From Vibrio maritimus (lineage in GTDB: Bacteria; Pseudomonadota; Gammaproteobacteria; Enterobacterales; Vibrionaceae): a stretch of DNA of 64,000 nucleotides. A program made the translations under genes and the position numbers. Numbering within the stretch: position 1 is the stretch's first letter; the number at the start of each line of letters is the position of its first letter. The DNA is taken from assembly GCA_000755425.1 (NCBI GenBank), contig BBMT01000002.1:1-64000 (forward strand), in the 5' to 3' direction. Of the stretch, positions 43,306 to 54,295 are shown in pieces. The notes under the pieces were generated by a model. That model worked only from the letters and a program-made list of their open reading frames with translations, searched no databases and was not told the origin of the DNA.

Positions 43306-45098
43306 ATGAGCATGTCTAAACCACTCGCTATCACGGACGTGGTACTTCGTGACGCCCACCAGTCTCTGTTTGCAACACGCATGCGTATCGAAGATATGTT
43401 GCCAATTGCCGCAGAGCTCGACAAAGTTGGCTACTGGTCTTTGGAAACGTGGGGGGAGCAACCTTTGACGCGTGTATCCGTTTTCTAGGGGAAGATCCTT
43501 GGGAGCGCTTGCGTGAGCTGAAAAAAGCCATGCCGAATACGCCAATGCAAATGCTGCTTCGTGGTCAAAACCTATTGGGCTACCGTCATTACGCGGATGA
43601 CGTAGTCGAGAAGTTTGTTGAGCGTGCTCATGCTAATGGTATGGATGTGTTCCGTATTTTTGATGCGATGAACGATGTTCGTAACTTCGAAAAAGCGGTG
43701 AAAGCAGCGGTTGATGTGGGTGCTCACGCACAGGGTACGCTGTCGTACACTACAAGCCCAGTCCACAATATCGATACTTGGGTTGACTTAGCTAAACGCC
43801 TAGAAGATTTAGGCTGTCACTCACTATGTATTAAAGATATGTCAGGTCTGCTCAAGCCATACGAAGCAGAAGAACTTATCTCGCGCATCAAAGCGTCATG
43901 TGAAGTACCACTGGCGCTTCACTGTCACGCGACAACGGGTCTCTCTACAGCGACAGCTGTAAAAGCAGTGGAAGCGGGCGTGGATATTCTGGATACCGCT
44001 ATCTCTTCAATGAGCCAAACGTACGGCCACACGCCAACGGAAACCGTGGTTGCAATGCTACAAGGCACCGAGCGTGATACCAATCTGAAGCTTGAGCAGA
44101 TTGAACCGATTGCGGCTTACTTTCGAGAGGTGCGTAAGAAGTACGCGAAATGGGAAGGCCAGCTCAAGGGTGTTGATTCACGTATCCTGATTGCTCAGGT
44201 ACCTGGCGGCATGCTGACCAATATGGAAGGTCAGCTCAAAGAACAAGGTGCGGCCGATCGCATTGATGAAGTTCTCGAAGAGATCCCTCGCGTACGTGAA
44301 GATCTAGGCTTTATTCCTCTCGTTACACCTACCTCTCAGATCGTTGGTACTCAAGCGGTGATCAACGTGCTTACAGGTGAGCGCTACAAGAGCATTACCA
44401 AAGAAACGGCGGGCGTACTGAAAGGCGAATACGGCAAAGCGCCTGCAGAAGTGAATTCTGAACTACAAGCGAAAGTACTCGATGGCGGTGAAGCAATCAC
44501 TTGTCGCCCAGCGGACTTACTAGAAGCTGAGTTGCACACACTCACTGATGACCTGCTACAAAAAGCGAAGGCGGATGGCATTTCTCTGGCTGAAGATACT
44601 GTGGACGATGTTCTTACTTACGCACTTTTCCCACAAGTTGGTCTTAAGTTCCTGAAAAACCGTCATAACCCTGATGCATTTGAACCAGCACCAGGCAAAG
44701 AAGAAGCGAAACCGGCTGCGCCAGTAGCGGCTCCGGCGGCATCTGCTCAAGGTATCGAAGCCTACAGCGTGAAAGTCGATGGTCAGGTTTATGATGTTGA
44801 GGTTGGCCCTAAAGGCGAGCTGACGTCTGTAACGCCAGCTCAAGCTCCAGCAGCAGCGGCAGCTCCAGCACCTGCAGCAACTAATGTTGAAGCAGTAGCA
44901 GCGCCACTTGCAGGTAACATCTTCAAAGTAAACGTCGCTTCTGGTGCGCAAGTTCAAGAAGGTGACGTGCTACTTATCCTAGAAGCAATGAAGATGGAAA
45001 CCGAAGTTCGCGCAGCGCAAAGCGGCGTGGTTCAAGATGTACACGTGAAAGAAGGTGATGCCGTTGTTGTTGGCGCGCCTCTTGTTAGCTTAGCGTAA
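43306..45098 (+). CDS. oadA: oxaloacetate decarboxylase alpha subunit, frameshift
   Basis: Carboxyltransferase and biotin carrier that moves CO2 from oxaloacetate to biotin. The N-terminal pyruvate-carboxylase-like barrel starts [12 protein letters not shown], an Ala/Pro-rich linker follows (about residues 465-525), and the C-terminal biotinyl domain has the biotin Lys in [10 protein letters not shown] run at 43451-43456 is one short; restored it reads [14 protein letters not shown], 597 residues. The start at 43306 has GGAG close ahead; an ATG six bases later is possible. Confidence 0.95.
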
Positions 45099-45107
45099 GG
45101 GAGTACC

Positions 45108-46238
45108 ATGGAAGGATTGATGACCTTATGGTCAGAAACAGGGATCGCTAACTTTGAATTCGGCCAGATCTGCATGATCATGGTCGGATGCATCTTGTTG
45201 TTCTTAGCGATCCGCAAGGGTTTTGAACCTTTGCTACTTTTGCCTATCGGCTTTGGTGCGATCCTAGCGAACATTCCAAATGCTGGCTTTACTGAGCCAG
45301 GTGGTTTGCTTTACTACGTCTACTACATTGGTATTGAATCAGGGGTATTCCCTCTGCTTATCTTTATGGGTGTAGGGGCAATGACAGACTTTGGCGCCTT
45401 GATTGCGAACCCGAAAACCTTGTGGCTCGGGGCGGCGGCGCAGTTTGGTATCTTTGCTACCTTGTTTGGTGCGATTTTGCTGAACTACGTACCGGGTATG
45501 GAGTTCTCCATGCAGGACGCAGCGTCCATCGCTATCATTGGTGGTGCCGATGGTCCAACCGCTATCTTCTTAGCAAGTCGTCTTTCTCCTGATTTGCTGG
45601 GCGCGATTGCGGTTGCAGCATACAGCTACATGGCTTTGGTGCCGATCATTCAACCACCAATCATGAAAGCGCTAACGACTCCTGAAGAGCGCACCATCAA
45701 GATGGCTCAGCTTCGTCATGTTAGCAAAGGGGAAAAAGTTCTGTTCCCACTTGCGGTACTGTTGATGACGATTTTGTTCTTACCATCAGCCACACCACTT
45801 GTCGGTATGTTCTGTTTGGGTAACTTGATGCGTGAGGCCGGCGTGGTCGATCGCCTTTCAAAAACAGCTCAAAATGAGCTTATCAACATCGTCACCATTT
45901 TCTTAGGCCTCGGTGTTGGTTCTAAGCTTCAAGCTGAAGAGTTCTTGAACTTCGAAACGCTAGGTATCTTGGCACTCGGCGCTGTGGCATTCAGTATCGG
46001 TACTGGTGCTGGCGTGATGATGGCGAAGCTACTCAACAAGTTCTCAAAAGAAGACATCAACCCACTTATTGGCGCAGCAGGGGTTTCTGCCGTACCGATG
46101 GCGGCACGTGTTGTGAACAAGGTTGGCCTGCAAGCGAACCCGCAAAACTTCCTACTGATGCATGCAATGGGACCAAACGTTGCTGGCGTTTTGGGCTCAG
46201 CGGTTGCAGCGGGTATCTTGTTGGCGCTCGTTGGCTAA
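45108..46238 (+). CDS. oadB: oxaloacetate decarboxylase beta subunit, Na+ pump
   Basis: Integral membrane subunit that decarboxylates carboxybiotin and exports Na+. Multiple hydrophobic helices with the conserved [10 protein letters not shown] re-entrant segment. 376 residues, intact, ATG behind GGGAG. With OadG and OadA it lets a marine cell couple oxaloacetate or citrate breakdown to a sodium gradient. Confidence 0.96.
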   Translation: MEGLMTLWSETGIANFEFGQICMIMVGCILLFLAIRKGFEPLLLLPIGFGAILANIPNAGFTEPGGLLYYVYYIGIESGVFPLLIFMGVGAMTDFGALIANPKTLWLGAAAQFGIFATLFGAILLNYVPGMEFSMQDAASIAIIGGADGPTAIFLASRLSPDLLGAIAVAAYSYMALVPIIQPPIMKALTTPEERTIKMAQLRHVSKGEKVLFPLAVLLMTILFLPSATPLVGMFCLGNLMREAGVVDRLSKTAQNELINIVTIFLGLGVGSKLQAEEFLNFETLGILALGAVAFSIGTGAGVMMAKLLNKFSKEDINPLIGAAGVSAVPMAARVVNKVGLQANPQNFLLMHAMGPNVAGVLGSAVAAGILLALVG

Positions 46239-46263
46239 TCAATTGGCGATATGCTGTTATTCG

Positions 46264-46290
46264 AAGGGAAGCGAAAGCTTCCCTTTTTGT
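46264..46290 (+). terminator. terminator of oadGAB
   Basis: The 9-bp stem AAGGGAAGC/GCTTCCCTT on a GAAA tetraloop is followed by T. Confidence 0.85.
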
Positions 46291-46436
46291 TTTGTTGTGG
46301 TACTAAAACGTGAACATAGCCGATAGCTAAAGTGATTGAATTTGTTACATACTTGCTATTGAACGATGAAAAGATAATCTAGACTCATGGGTGGAAATCG
46401 TTACTATGAAGTCTTAGTCAGGAAGAGGAAGCTGCA

Positions 46437-47387
46437 ATGAAGTGTAAACAGGTCGTGATTCCAGAGTTTGGTGCCGCAGAGGTTTTAGCGTTTCAGGAAA
46501 TCGAAATTCCGCAGCCAAAGGCTGGGGAAGTGTTAGTGAAAGTGGCGTACTCAGGGATCAATCCGATTGATGTAAAAACGCGTGCAGGACTGGGTTGGGC
46601 AGCCGCCGAGAACAAAGATAACCTTCCTTGGGTTCCTGGCTATGATATCGCGGGTACGATTGAGGGATTAGGTGAAGGCGCGGCGCAGTTTGAGGTTGGC
46701 GAAGAGGTCGTGGGCTTTATCGGTTTCCCAGTGCGTGGTGGCGGCTATAGCCAGTATGTGTGCGTCCCAGAATCGGAGCTTACTTCTGTTCCAAATTCTG
46801 TCACCCTTGAAGCGGCAGCAGCCTTGCCTTTAGCGGGACAAACTGCGGCACAAGCTATTAATAAAGCTCAGGTTCAAGAAGGTGATCGTGTGCTCATTCT
46901 GGCAGGTGCAGGCGGCGTTGGCCACATTGCAGTGCAGATTGCAGTTGCAGCGAAAGCGGAAGTGTACACCACCTGTAGCGAGCGCAATTTAGATTACATG
47001 GCTACGTTGGGTGCACACGCGATTAACTATGAGTTTGCTCCTGCTTCAGAGCGTTTGAGCGATGTTGATGTACTGATCGATCTGGTCGGTGGCGATACTG
47101 CGCTAGATGCGCTTAAATGCCTGAAAGATAATGCTCGTGTTATCACTATTCCTACTATCACTGCGGAACTGGTATGTGAAAAAGCCAAGCTTCTTGGTTT
47201 TGAAGCCAGTGGTATGCTGGTATCGCCAGATGCGAAGCAGATGGAAACGCTGCTCTACATGGTGGGTGTTGGATTGCTGAAGACTGAGATCCAGCATGTT
47301 TACCCTTATCAACAAGTGGTTGAGGCTCATCAGCAAGTCGAAACCAGCCGTACACGCGGTAAAGTACTTCTTAATATGCAATGCTAG
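46437..47387 (+). CDS. zinc-independent MDR-family NADPH:quinone reductase / alcohol dehydrogenase
   Basis: Medium-chain dehydrogenase/reductase. The N-terminal GroES-like half contains SGINPIDVKTR and VPGYDIAGT, and the Rossmann half has AGAGGVGHIAVQIA for NADPH. The structural zinc cysteines are absent, so it fits the quinone oxidoreductase/enoyl reductase branch. 316 residues, intact. It overlaps the next gene by seven bases. Substrate unknown. Confidence 0.85.
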   Translation: MKCKQVVIPEFGAAEVLAFQEIEIPQPKAGEVLVKVAYSGINPIDVKTRAGLGWAAAENKDNLPWVPGYDIAGTIEGLGEGAAQFEVGEEVVGFIGFPVRGGGYSQYVCVPESELTSVPNSVTLEAAAALPLAGQTAAQAINKAQVQEGDRVLILAGAGGVGHIAVQIAVAAKAEVYTTCSERNLDYMATLGAHAINYEFAPASERLSDVDVLIDLVGGDTALDALKCLKDNARVITIPTITAELVCEKAKLLGFEASGMLVSPDAKQMETLLYMVGVGLLKTEIQHVYPYQQVVEAHQQVETSRTRGKVLLNMQC

Positions 47388-47836
47388 AAACATTCTCTCA
47401 ATATCTCGCGGAGTCTTGGTTTGCCGACTCCGCTCTCGCTGTTCTTTTTATTTCAGGATTTTTAAGTGCCACGCTTTTGCCTGGTGGCTCGGAAGCGGGA
47501 TTAGTCGCAACATTGAGCTTGCAACAGTACTCGCCCGTATGGGTAATAGCTGTCGCCACGATAGGCAACACACTGGGAGGCTTGACCAACTATTGGATAG
47601 GTATTTGGCTACCAAATCGAACTCAAAACGAGAAGCACGGTCATAAAGCCATAGCTTGGCTGCAAAAGTATGGCTACTGGAGCTTATTGTTCAGTTGGTT
47701 ACCCGTGATTGGCGACCCGCTCTGTTTAGCGGCCGGTTGGCTAAGAATGAAGTTTCTTCCTTGCGTTATTTTGATAGCCATAGGTAAGGCACTGCGCTAT
47801 ATCGCGCTGACTGCCATCTTCTATGGACTATTCTAG
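47381..47836 (+). CDS. yqaA: YqaA-family (DedA-like) inner-membrane protein
   Basis: 151 residues with three to four hydrophobic segments. It has the short DedA/SNARE-associated type features FLSATLLPGGSEAG near the start and a middle GNTLGGLTNYWIG. Family members are poorly understood; larger DedA proteins affect membrane lipid homeostasis. The start overlaps the end of the oxidoreductase, so the two are co-translated. Confidence 0.8.
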   Translation: MLETFSQYLAESWFADSALAVLFISGFLSATLLPGGSEAGLVATLSLQQYSPVWVIAVATIGNTLGGLTNYWIGIWLPNRTQNEKHGHKAIAWLQKYGYWSLLFSWLPVIGDPLCLAAGWLRMKFLPCVILIAIGKALRYIALTAIFYGLF

Positions 47837-47862
47837 TTTTCTCGATCTTTTAAGGAGCTCTT

Positions 47863-50721
47863 ATGAGAAAGATCTGGCTCGGCTTGCTGTCGGTCGTTTT
47901 TGTTTACGGTTGTAGTAATAGCGACGTTTCGACTCAAACAGCGAGTGCACTTCCTCCCGGTATTACCCTTGTTGAGGAAATGAAAGCCGATCCCGATAGG
48001 GTGATGATCCCGTACTCTAAGTACAAGTTGGATAATGGCCTAACGGTGATTTTGGCACCCGATGACTCAGATCCGTTGGTGCACGTAGATGTGACCTATC
48101 ATGTTGGCTCAGCGCGTGAAGAAATTGGTAAATCGGGTTTCGCTCACTTCTTTGAACATATGATGTTCCAAGGCTCAGAGCATGTTGGCGACCAGCAGCA
48201 CTTTAAGATCATTACGGAAGCGGGCGGTACCCTAAATGGTACAACGACCCGAGATCGAACCAACTACTTCGAAACGGTACCGTCGAACCAGTTGGAGAAG
48301 ATGCTATGGCTTGAAGCCGATCGCATGGGTTTCTTATTGGGTGCGGTCTCCCAGAGAAAATTCGAAATTCAGCGTGATACGGTGAAAAACGAGCGTGCAC
48401 AGAATTTTGATAACCGTCCTTATGGACTGATTTGGGAGCGTATGGGTGAAGCTATGTTCCCAGAGGGACACCCGTATTCTTGGCAGCCAATTGGTTACGT
48501 TGAGGATCTTGACCGTGTTAACGTCAACGATTTGAAAGCCTTCTTCCTACGTTGGTATGGGCCAAACAATGCGGTATTGACCATTGGTGGCGACATCGAT
48601 AATGCGCAAACCTTAGAGTGGATCCACAAATACTTTGGCACCATCCCGGAAGGTCCAAGCGTCGAGAAAGCACCTAAGCAGCCAGCAGTATTGCCAGAAG
48701 ATCGCTATATCACTCTAGAGGATCGCATTCGTCAGCCAATGGTTGTGATTGGTTGGCCAACGACAAGCTATCGCGGTGCGGAAGACCAAGTTGTGCTCGA
48801 TGCCATGGCGGACGCCATTGGTGGCGGTACCAATGGTTTGTTGTATCAAAAGCTGATTAAAACCCAAAAAGCACTCGATGCTGGCGCATTCAGTGATTGT
48901 AATGAGCTTGCTTGTAACTTTTATGTGTATGCGATGGGCGCGTCCACCGATAAAGACGGTCTAAAGTCGCTTTACAATGACTTACTTGCTACCTTGGATG
49001 AGTTTGAAAAGCAAGGCATCAGTGAAGAGCGTTTACAGCAAATCAACGGCCTTTCTGAAGCCGGTGCCGTGTATGCGTTAGAAAGTGTCAAAGGTAAGGT
49101 TACTCAGTTGGCCGCGAATGAAACCTTCTATGGCAAGCCTGATCGTATTGAGCAAACACTAGAACGAATTCGTGCAGTCACTCCTGAGGCGGTAAGTGCG
49201 GCCTACCAAACGTTTATCGAAGACAAGCATAAGGTCACACTCAGCGTAGTGCCGAAAGGGCGCACTGACATCGCAGTGAAACCTGCAACATTCGTAACGC
49301 CGCCACGTACCTTGCCTGAGTATAAAGAAGTGACCGAAGCGGATCTTGATTTCCGTCGTCCAGTGGATAGCTTTGATCGCAGTGTAATGCCAGAAGTGGC
49401 GGAGGCTGTAAGTGCGAAAATGCCAGAGCTGTACGAGGTGTACTTTGATAATGGCAGTGAGCTGCTAGGTACTGAAACGTCTGAAACGCCAACGGTGGAG
49501 ATCCATTTCCAACTACCAGCAGGCAGTCGTTATGTACCAGAAGGTAAAGAGGGACTCGCGGGGCTAACTGCTTCTATGATGGAAGAGGGCACGACAACTC
49601 GCACGGTTGAACAGCTACAAGCCGAACTTGATCGTTTGGGCAGCCAGATTGGATTTAGCGAAGGGGCATACACCACGCGTGTTTCTGTGTCTGCGCTGGA
49701 GCGAAATCTGCCGCAAACACTGACGCTCCTTGAAGACATGCTATTTAACCCAGCAATGAAGCAAGAAGACTTCGACCGCCTTAAAGCACAAACGCTTGAA
49801 GGTCTGGTTTATCAACACCAAAAACCAAGTTGGATGGCGTCACAAGCAACCCGTGATGTGCTTTATGGCGACAGTGTATTTGGCCGATCTTCAGACGGCA
49901 GCAATGCCTCGATTTCATCGATTACCTTGGATGACGTTAAAGCGTTTTATCGCGAGCACTACACACCACAAGGCGCACAAATTGTCGTGGTGGGGGATAT
50001 CTCTAAGAAGCAAATTACTGATCAGCTAGCGTTTTGGTCACTATGGCACGGCGAAGCAGCGCCGCTGATTGATCCTGAGGTCATCCCTTCTTTAGCTGGT
50101 CAGAAGATCTACTTGGTAGACAAGCCTTCTGCACCGCAAAGTATTGTTCGTATGGTACGCCAGGGCTTGCCGTTTGACGCCACGGGTGAGCTCTACCTAA
50201 GCCGTCTCGCTAATTTTAACTTGGCAGGTAACTTTAATAGCCGTATCAACCAGAACTTAAGGGAAGATAAAGGCTATACCTATGGCGCAAGTGGCTACTT
50301 TGCAAGTAACCGAGAAGTGGGTGCGATTGTGTTTAGTGCTCAGGTGCGTGCTGACGCCACGCTAGCCTCACTTGAAGAGATGATCGCAGAGCTGAAAAAC
50401 TACAGCGAGAACGGTATGACGGACGAGGAACTCGCATTTATGCGCCTTGCTGTTGGGCAACAAGATGCGTTGACGTATGAAACACCAAGTCAAAAAGCCA
50501 GCCTGCTTTCGTCGATTTTAACCTATAGTTTGGATAAGGATTACCTGAAGCAGCGCAATGACATTGTTGCCACCGTTGATAAATCGACGCTGAATGCGCT
50601 GGCGACGAAGTGGTTTGACCCTAGCCAATACCAATTGATAGTGGTTGGCGATGCTAAGCGTTTGAAGCCACAGTTAGAGAAACTGAATATTCCAATTACA
50701 GAGCTTGAAATCTCTCAGTAA
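47863..50721 (+). CDS. M16 family zinc protease, outer-membrane or periplasmic lipoprotein
   Basis: 952 residues in two pitrilysin-like halves. The first half has the inverted zinc motif HFFEHMMF (HxxEH) with a downstream Glu ligand region; the second half lacks it and serves as the non-catalytic partner. The N-terminus is a lipoprotein signal with lipobox VYGC (Cys17), and no Asp at +2, so outer-membrane sorting is predicted. Frame intact. Substrate unknown; related single-chain M16B proteases degrade peptides in the periplasm. Confidence 0.88.
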   Translation: MRKIWLGLLSVVFVYGCSNSDVSTQTASALPPGITLVEEMKADPDRVMIPYSKYKLDNGLTVILAPDDSDPLVHVDVTYHVGSAREEIGKSGFAHFFEHMMFQGSEHVGDQQHFKIITEAGGTLNGTTTRDRTNYFETVPSNQLEKMLWLEADRMGFLLGAVSQRKFEIQRDTVKNERAQNFDNRPYGLIWERMGEAMFPEGHPYSWQPIGYVEDLDRVNVNDLKAFFLRWYGPNNAVLTIGGDIDNAQTLEWIHKYFGTIPEGPSVEKAPKQPAVLPEDRYITLEDRIRQPMVVIGWPTTSYRGAEDQVVLDAMADAIGGGTNGLLYQKLIKTQKALDAGAFSDCNELACNFYVYAMGASTDKDGLKSLYNDLLATLDEFEKQGISEERLQQINGLSEAGAVYALESVKGKVTQLAANETFYGKPDRIEQTLERIRAVTPEAVSAAYQTFIEDKHKVTLSVVPKGRTDIAVKPATFVTPPRTLPEYKEVTEADLDFRRPVDSFDRSVMPEVAEAVSAKMPELYEVYFDNGSELLGTETSETPTVEIHFQLPAGSRYVPEGKEGLAGLTASMMEEGTTTRTVEQLQAELDRLGSQIGFSEGAYTTRVSVSALERNLPQTLTLLEDMLFNPAMKQEDFDRLKAQTLEGLVYQHQKPSWMASQATRDVLYGDSVFGRSSDGSNASISSITLDDVKAFYREHYTPQGAQIVVVGDISKKQITDQLAFWSLWHGEAAPLIDPEVIPSLAGQKIYLVDKPSAPQSIVRMVRQGLPFDATGELYLSRLANFNLAGNFNSRINQNLREDKGYTYGASGYFASNREVGAIVFSAQVRADATLASLEEMIAELKNYSENGMTDEELAFMRLAVGQQDALTYETPSQKASLLSSILTYSLDKDYLKQRNDIVATVDKSTLNALATKWFDPSQYQLIVVGDAKRLKPQLEKLNIPITELEISQ

Positions 50722-50748
50722 CATGACCATATAGTGGGAATAGGTGAT

Positions 50749-50792
50749 TTAGCGAACACCTTACATAGTGTTCGCTAATGTATCCGTTTTTC
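50749..50792 (+). terminator. probable terminator of the M16 protease gene
   Basis: Perfect 11-bp stem TTAGCGAACAC/GTGTTCGCTAA with an eight-base loop; the T run (TTTTT) begins eight bases later, which is later than usual. Confidence 0.5.
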
Positions 50793-50825
50793 AATTGGAA
50801 TAACAAACTATAAGCGAATCGCATT

Positions 50826-52414
50826 GTGACTAAATTTGCTCAGCGACTGGATCAAGTTGCTAAACATCAGGCCGTGTTCAAAGAGTTCGGACGCGGAGTG
50901 GAGCGGGAATCGCTGCGTTACACCGACGATGGTCGATTGGCGACAACGCCTCACCCTAAGTCGTTAGGCTCAGCCTTCACTAATGAATACATCACCACGG
51001 ACTTCTCTGAGTCTCTTCTGGAATTCATAACGCCAGTATCACGTGATGTCGACACGCTGATTAATCAGTTATCCGATATTCATCACTTCACACAAACCAA
51101 ACTGGGCAACGAGAAGCTATGGCCGCTGTCGATGCCTTGCTATGTTGGCTCAGAAGACGACATTGCGTTAGCGCAGTATGGCACGTCCAACTCGGGTCGT
51201 ATGAAGACACTATACCGTCAGGGTCTGAAGCATCGTTACGGTAGCTTGATGCAGATTATCTCTGGTGTGCACTTTAACTTCTCATTCCCTGAGTCGTTCT
51301 GGGATGCGTTGTTCGGTGAGCAAGATGAGAAAACACGTCAAGATGCGAAGTCGGAAGCTTACTTTGGTTTGATTCGAAACTATTACCGCTTCGGTTGGTT
51401 GATCCCGTATTTCTTCGGTGCATCTCCTGCTATCTGCTCGTCGTTCTTACAAGGTAAAGAGACTAAGCTGCCATTTGAAAAAGTGGGCGGCACTTTGTAT
51501 TTACCAAAAGCGACTTCGTTGAGACTGAGCGATCTGGGTTACACCAACAGTGCACAAAGCGCATTAAAGATTGGCTTTAACAGCCTTGACCAATATCTGG
51601 AAGGACTGAACCAAGCGATTCATACCCCATCGCAAGACTTTGCCAAGATTGGCGTCAAAGTCGATGGTGAGTATCGTCAGCTGAACGATTATGTGCTGCA
51701 GATTGAAAACGAGCTGTACGCGCCAATTAGACCTAAGCGTGTGGCGAAAAGTGGTGAAAAACCATCAGAGGCACTGTCTCGTGGTGGCGTTGAATACATA
51801 GAAGTTCGCTCGTTGGATGTGAATCCATATAGTCCAATTGGCATTACCGCTGAGCAAATTCGTTTCCTTGATCTGTTCTTAACCTGGTGTGCACTTAAAG
51901 ATTCCGAGCCAATGGATGATTGTGAACTCGCATGCTGGCGTGAAAACTGGAACAAGGTAATCGTCGAAGGCCGTGAGGTTGGATTGCAGCTACAGATTGG
52001 TTGTGATGGTGAAGTCCTTGATAGCCAGTCTTGGGTCAAACGTGTCTTTACCGATCTTCGTGATATCGCGAAGCATATGGATGCGGCGCACGGTGTACCG
52101 AGTACAGCGCGGTGTGTGATAAGCTTGAGGCATGGAACGAAAACCCTGAGTTGTCTATTTCTGGTCAGTTACTGGCGAAAACCAAAGAGCTAGGTGGACT
52201 GGGTAAAGTGGGCTGCGAATTGGGCAAAGAATATCGTCAGAAGAACCTTTCTCACGAGTACAAAACGTATTCGACTCAAGTGATGGAAGATGAGGTAACG
52301 CGCTCGGTTGCTGCTCAGTTGAGTATTGAATCGGCAGATAGCGTCAACTTCGATGACTTCTTGTCTGATTACTTTGCTTATCTATCACCGGAGCAAGCCC
52401 AGGTTGCGAACTAA
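50826..52414 (+). CDS. gshA: glutamate-cysteine ligase, frameshift
   Basis: ATP-dependent first step of glutathione synthesis, of the proteobacterial type (start region [15 protein letters not shown]-grasp-unrelated GCL fold, [14 protein letters not shown]). The frame breaks near 52111 (GGG read as GG); restored it reads [13 protein letters not shown] and continues to TAA, 529 residues. The start is GTG. gshB is encoded on the other strand 2 kb away; luxS follows directly. Confidence 0.94.
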
Positions 52415-52491
52415 GCTTGCCTACTGAGGTTGCACAGCGCTACGGCGCCACTTACAATCACGCGAAAGACATTGCTTTTGAAGACATAGTT

Positions 52492-52524
52492 CTCACGGTT
52501 TTAATCCAAGGTTGGAACCGTGAG
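52492..52524 (+). promoter_or_regulatory. hairpin in the luxS leader
   Basis: Perfect 9-bp arms CTCACGGTT/AACCGTGAG enclose 15 bases that contain a nested CCAA/TTGG stem. It ends seven bases before the AAGGAG of luxS, so it could influence ribosome access. No T run, so it is not a classic terminator of gshA. Confidence 0.55.
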
Positions 52525-52544
52525 TAAACCAAGGAGAAAATATC

Positions 52545-53063
52545 ATGCCACTACTGGATAGCTTTACGGTAGACCACACTAAAATGCACGCCCCAGCGGT
52601 ACGCGTTGCGAAAACAATGCAAACCCCTAAAGGCGATACAATTACGGTTTTCGACCTACGTTTTACGATCCCAAACAAGGACATTTTGTCTGAGCGTGGC
52701 ATTCACACCCTAGAGCACCTATATGCTGGCTTCATGCGTGCACATCTAAATGGTGATCAGGTTGAGATCATCGATATCTCTCCAATGGGTTGCCGCACAG
52801 GCTTTTACATGAGTTTGATTGGTACACCATCAGAACAGCAAGTCGCTGACGCTTGGCTAAATGCGATGCAAGACGTACTGAAAGTGGAAAGCCAGAACAA
52901 GATCCCTGAGCTTAACGAGTATCAGTGTGGTACTGCGTCGATGCACTCACTGGATGAAGCGAAAGCGATCGCTGAAAAGATCATTGAAGCGGGTATTCAA
53001 GTGAATAAGAATGACGAACTTGCTTTGCCTGAGTCTATGTTGCAAGAGCTGAAAGTCGACTAA
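52545..53063 (+). CDS. luxS: S-ribosylhomocysteine lyase, AI-2 synthase
   Basis: Cleaves S-ribosylhomocysteine to homocysteine and DPD, the precursor of autoinducer-2 used by LuxP/LuxQ in vibrios. Metal site HTLEH (His54, Glu57, His58), catalytic Cys in MGCRTGFYM and zinc Cys in CGTASMHS. 172 residues, intact, AAGGAG site. It links to metK in the activated methyl cycle. Confidence 0.98.
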   Translation: MPLLDSFTVDHTKMHAPAVRVAKTMQTPKGDTITVFDLRFTIPNKDILSERGIHTLEHLYAGFMRAHLNGDQVEIIDISPMGCRTGFYMSLIGTPSEQQVADAWLNAMQDVLKVESQNKIPELNEYQCGTASMHSLDEAKAIAEKIIEAGIQVNKNDELALPESMLQELKVD

Positions 53064-53169
53064 TCGAGTCTGTTGTGCGCGTTGAGAAGATCCCGGCCTG
53101 CGCAGGAGCGCAGCTGGTGAGATGATGGCTCGCAGATTGCGTTATGATCAATAGCGCTTGAACGGAAAG

Positions 53170-53202
53170 AAAAAAGGATGGCGATTGCCATCCTTTTTTT
53201 AT
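53170..53202. terminator. bidirectional terminator between luxS and ruvX
   Basis: The 12-bp stem AAAAAGGATGGC/GCCATCCTTTTT on a four-base loop serves both convergent genes. Confidence 0.85.
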
Positions 53203-53212
53203 GCCTTCCAGT

Positions 53213-53637
53213 TTACGCCCACTGGGCTTCAAACCAGCTTTCCAAAATTACCACGGCAGACTGGCAATCGACATTGCCTTTTGATAGTGCCTTGTAGCCA
53301 CCCATCTCAAACAATTCTGAGCGAGCTTCGGCCGTAGACAGCCTTTCATCGTGCATTTCTACTTGGTAACCGAATCGGCCATGGACACGGTTAGCAAACT
53401 TTTTAGCGCGTGCAGTAATGTCTTCAAGCGCTTTGCCGCGTACATCTGTTGGCAAGCCGACAACAATAAGATCAGGTTGCCACTCTTTTAATGTTGCTTC
53501 GATATCGTCCCAGTTAGGGATTCCGTCTTTGGCTTTGAAGGCTTTAGTGGACTTGCTGTGCCGGTGACTTCTTGGCCGATGGCGCTACCAATACTTTTGG
53601 TTCCGAAGTCGAAAGCAACGATGGTTCTGGATGTCAT
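53213..53637 (-). CDS. ruvX: RuvX/YqgF Holliday-junction resolvase-like nuclease, frameshift
   Basis: RNase H-fold protein implicated in pre-16S rRNA 5' end processing. [13 protein letters not shown] near the start carries the first catalytic Asp, and [13 protein letters not shown] and DERLSTAEA are conserved. The frame breaks near 53544 (four A read as three); restored it reads [15 protein letters not shown], 141 residues. The start MTSRTIVAF was chosen as the family start. It follows yqgE, as usual. Confidence 0.93.
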
Positions 53638-53695
53638 AAGTTCTCTGTTTGTGAAGGCAATGTTCTTATAAAGACGAAGCTGCGAGCAATGCAGT

Positions 53696-54263
53696 CTATG
53701 CGTGACCAATATCCGCTGAAAGCTGTGCGATATCGAACCCTAACATACCGACCGCACTGCTCCAACGCTCTTCCACCGGAGTGTTAAAAATAACGCTTGG
53801 GTCAGCCTCTATGGTGAGCCAGGAGTTTCTGCCAGTTCGGTTTCTAGCTGTCCCGCACTCCAACCAGAATACCCCAGGGCGACGATATAGTTGTCAGGTT
53901 GAGCATCCGTTCCCAGCACCGCCAAAATGTCTTTTGAGTGGTGACTGAGACGCGATCGGTGATCTGAATACTCGATTGATACTGGTCTTTAGGATTGTGC
54001 AGGATAAAACCACGATCCTCAGACACAGGTCCCCCGTTGAGAACTGGTTCGTCGAGGCTTTTGCTGTGCGTGGTTTGTGACGCGACAGGGAGTTCGGTTT
54101 GCACTTGCTTCAGCATGTTTGCGACAGTCACATCAATCGGAGTGCTGATCATGATGCCCATGGCGCCCTCTTCGTTGTGCTCGCACACGTAAATCACGCT
54201 GCGCTGAAAGTAGGGATCTTTCATCCCTGGCATGGCAACGAGAAAGTGATTGGCTAAGTTCAT
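53696..54263 (-). CDS. yqgE: YqgE/AlgH family protein, two frameshifts
   Basis: UPF0301/AlgH-family protein of unclear function. The family start [19 protein letters not shown] and [11 protein letters not shown] are present. Two breaks: about 53933 (A5 read as A4) and 53827 (A4 read as A3). Restored, the tail reads [21 protein letters not shown], then [12 protein letters not shown], and ends at TAG 53696, 189 residues. It sits between gshB and ruvX in the standard order. Confidence 0.9.
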
Positions 54264-54295
54264 ACCCGTTTCTCCCTATCTACACCCACTAGTGG

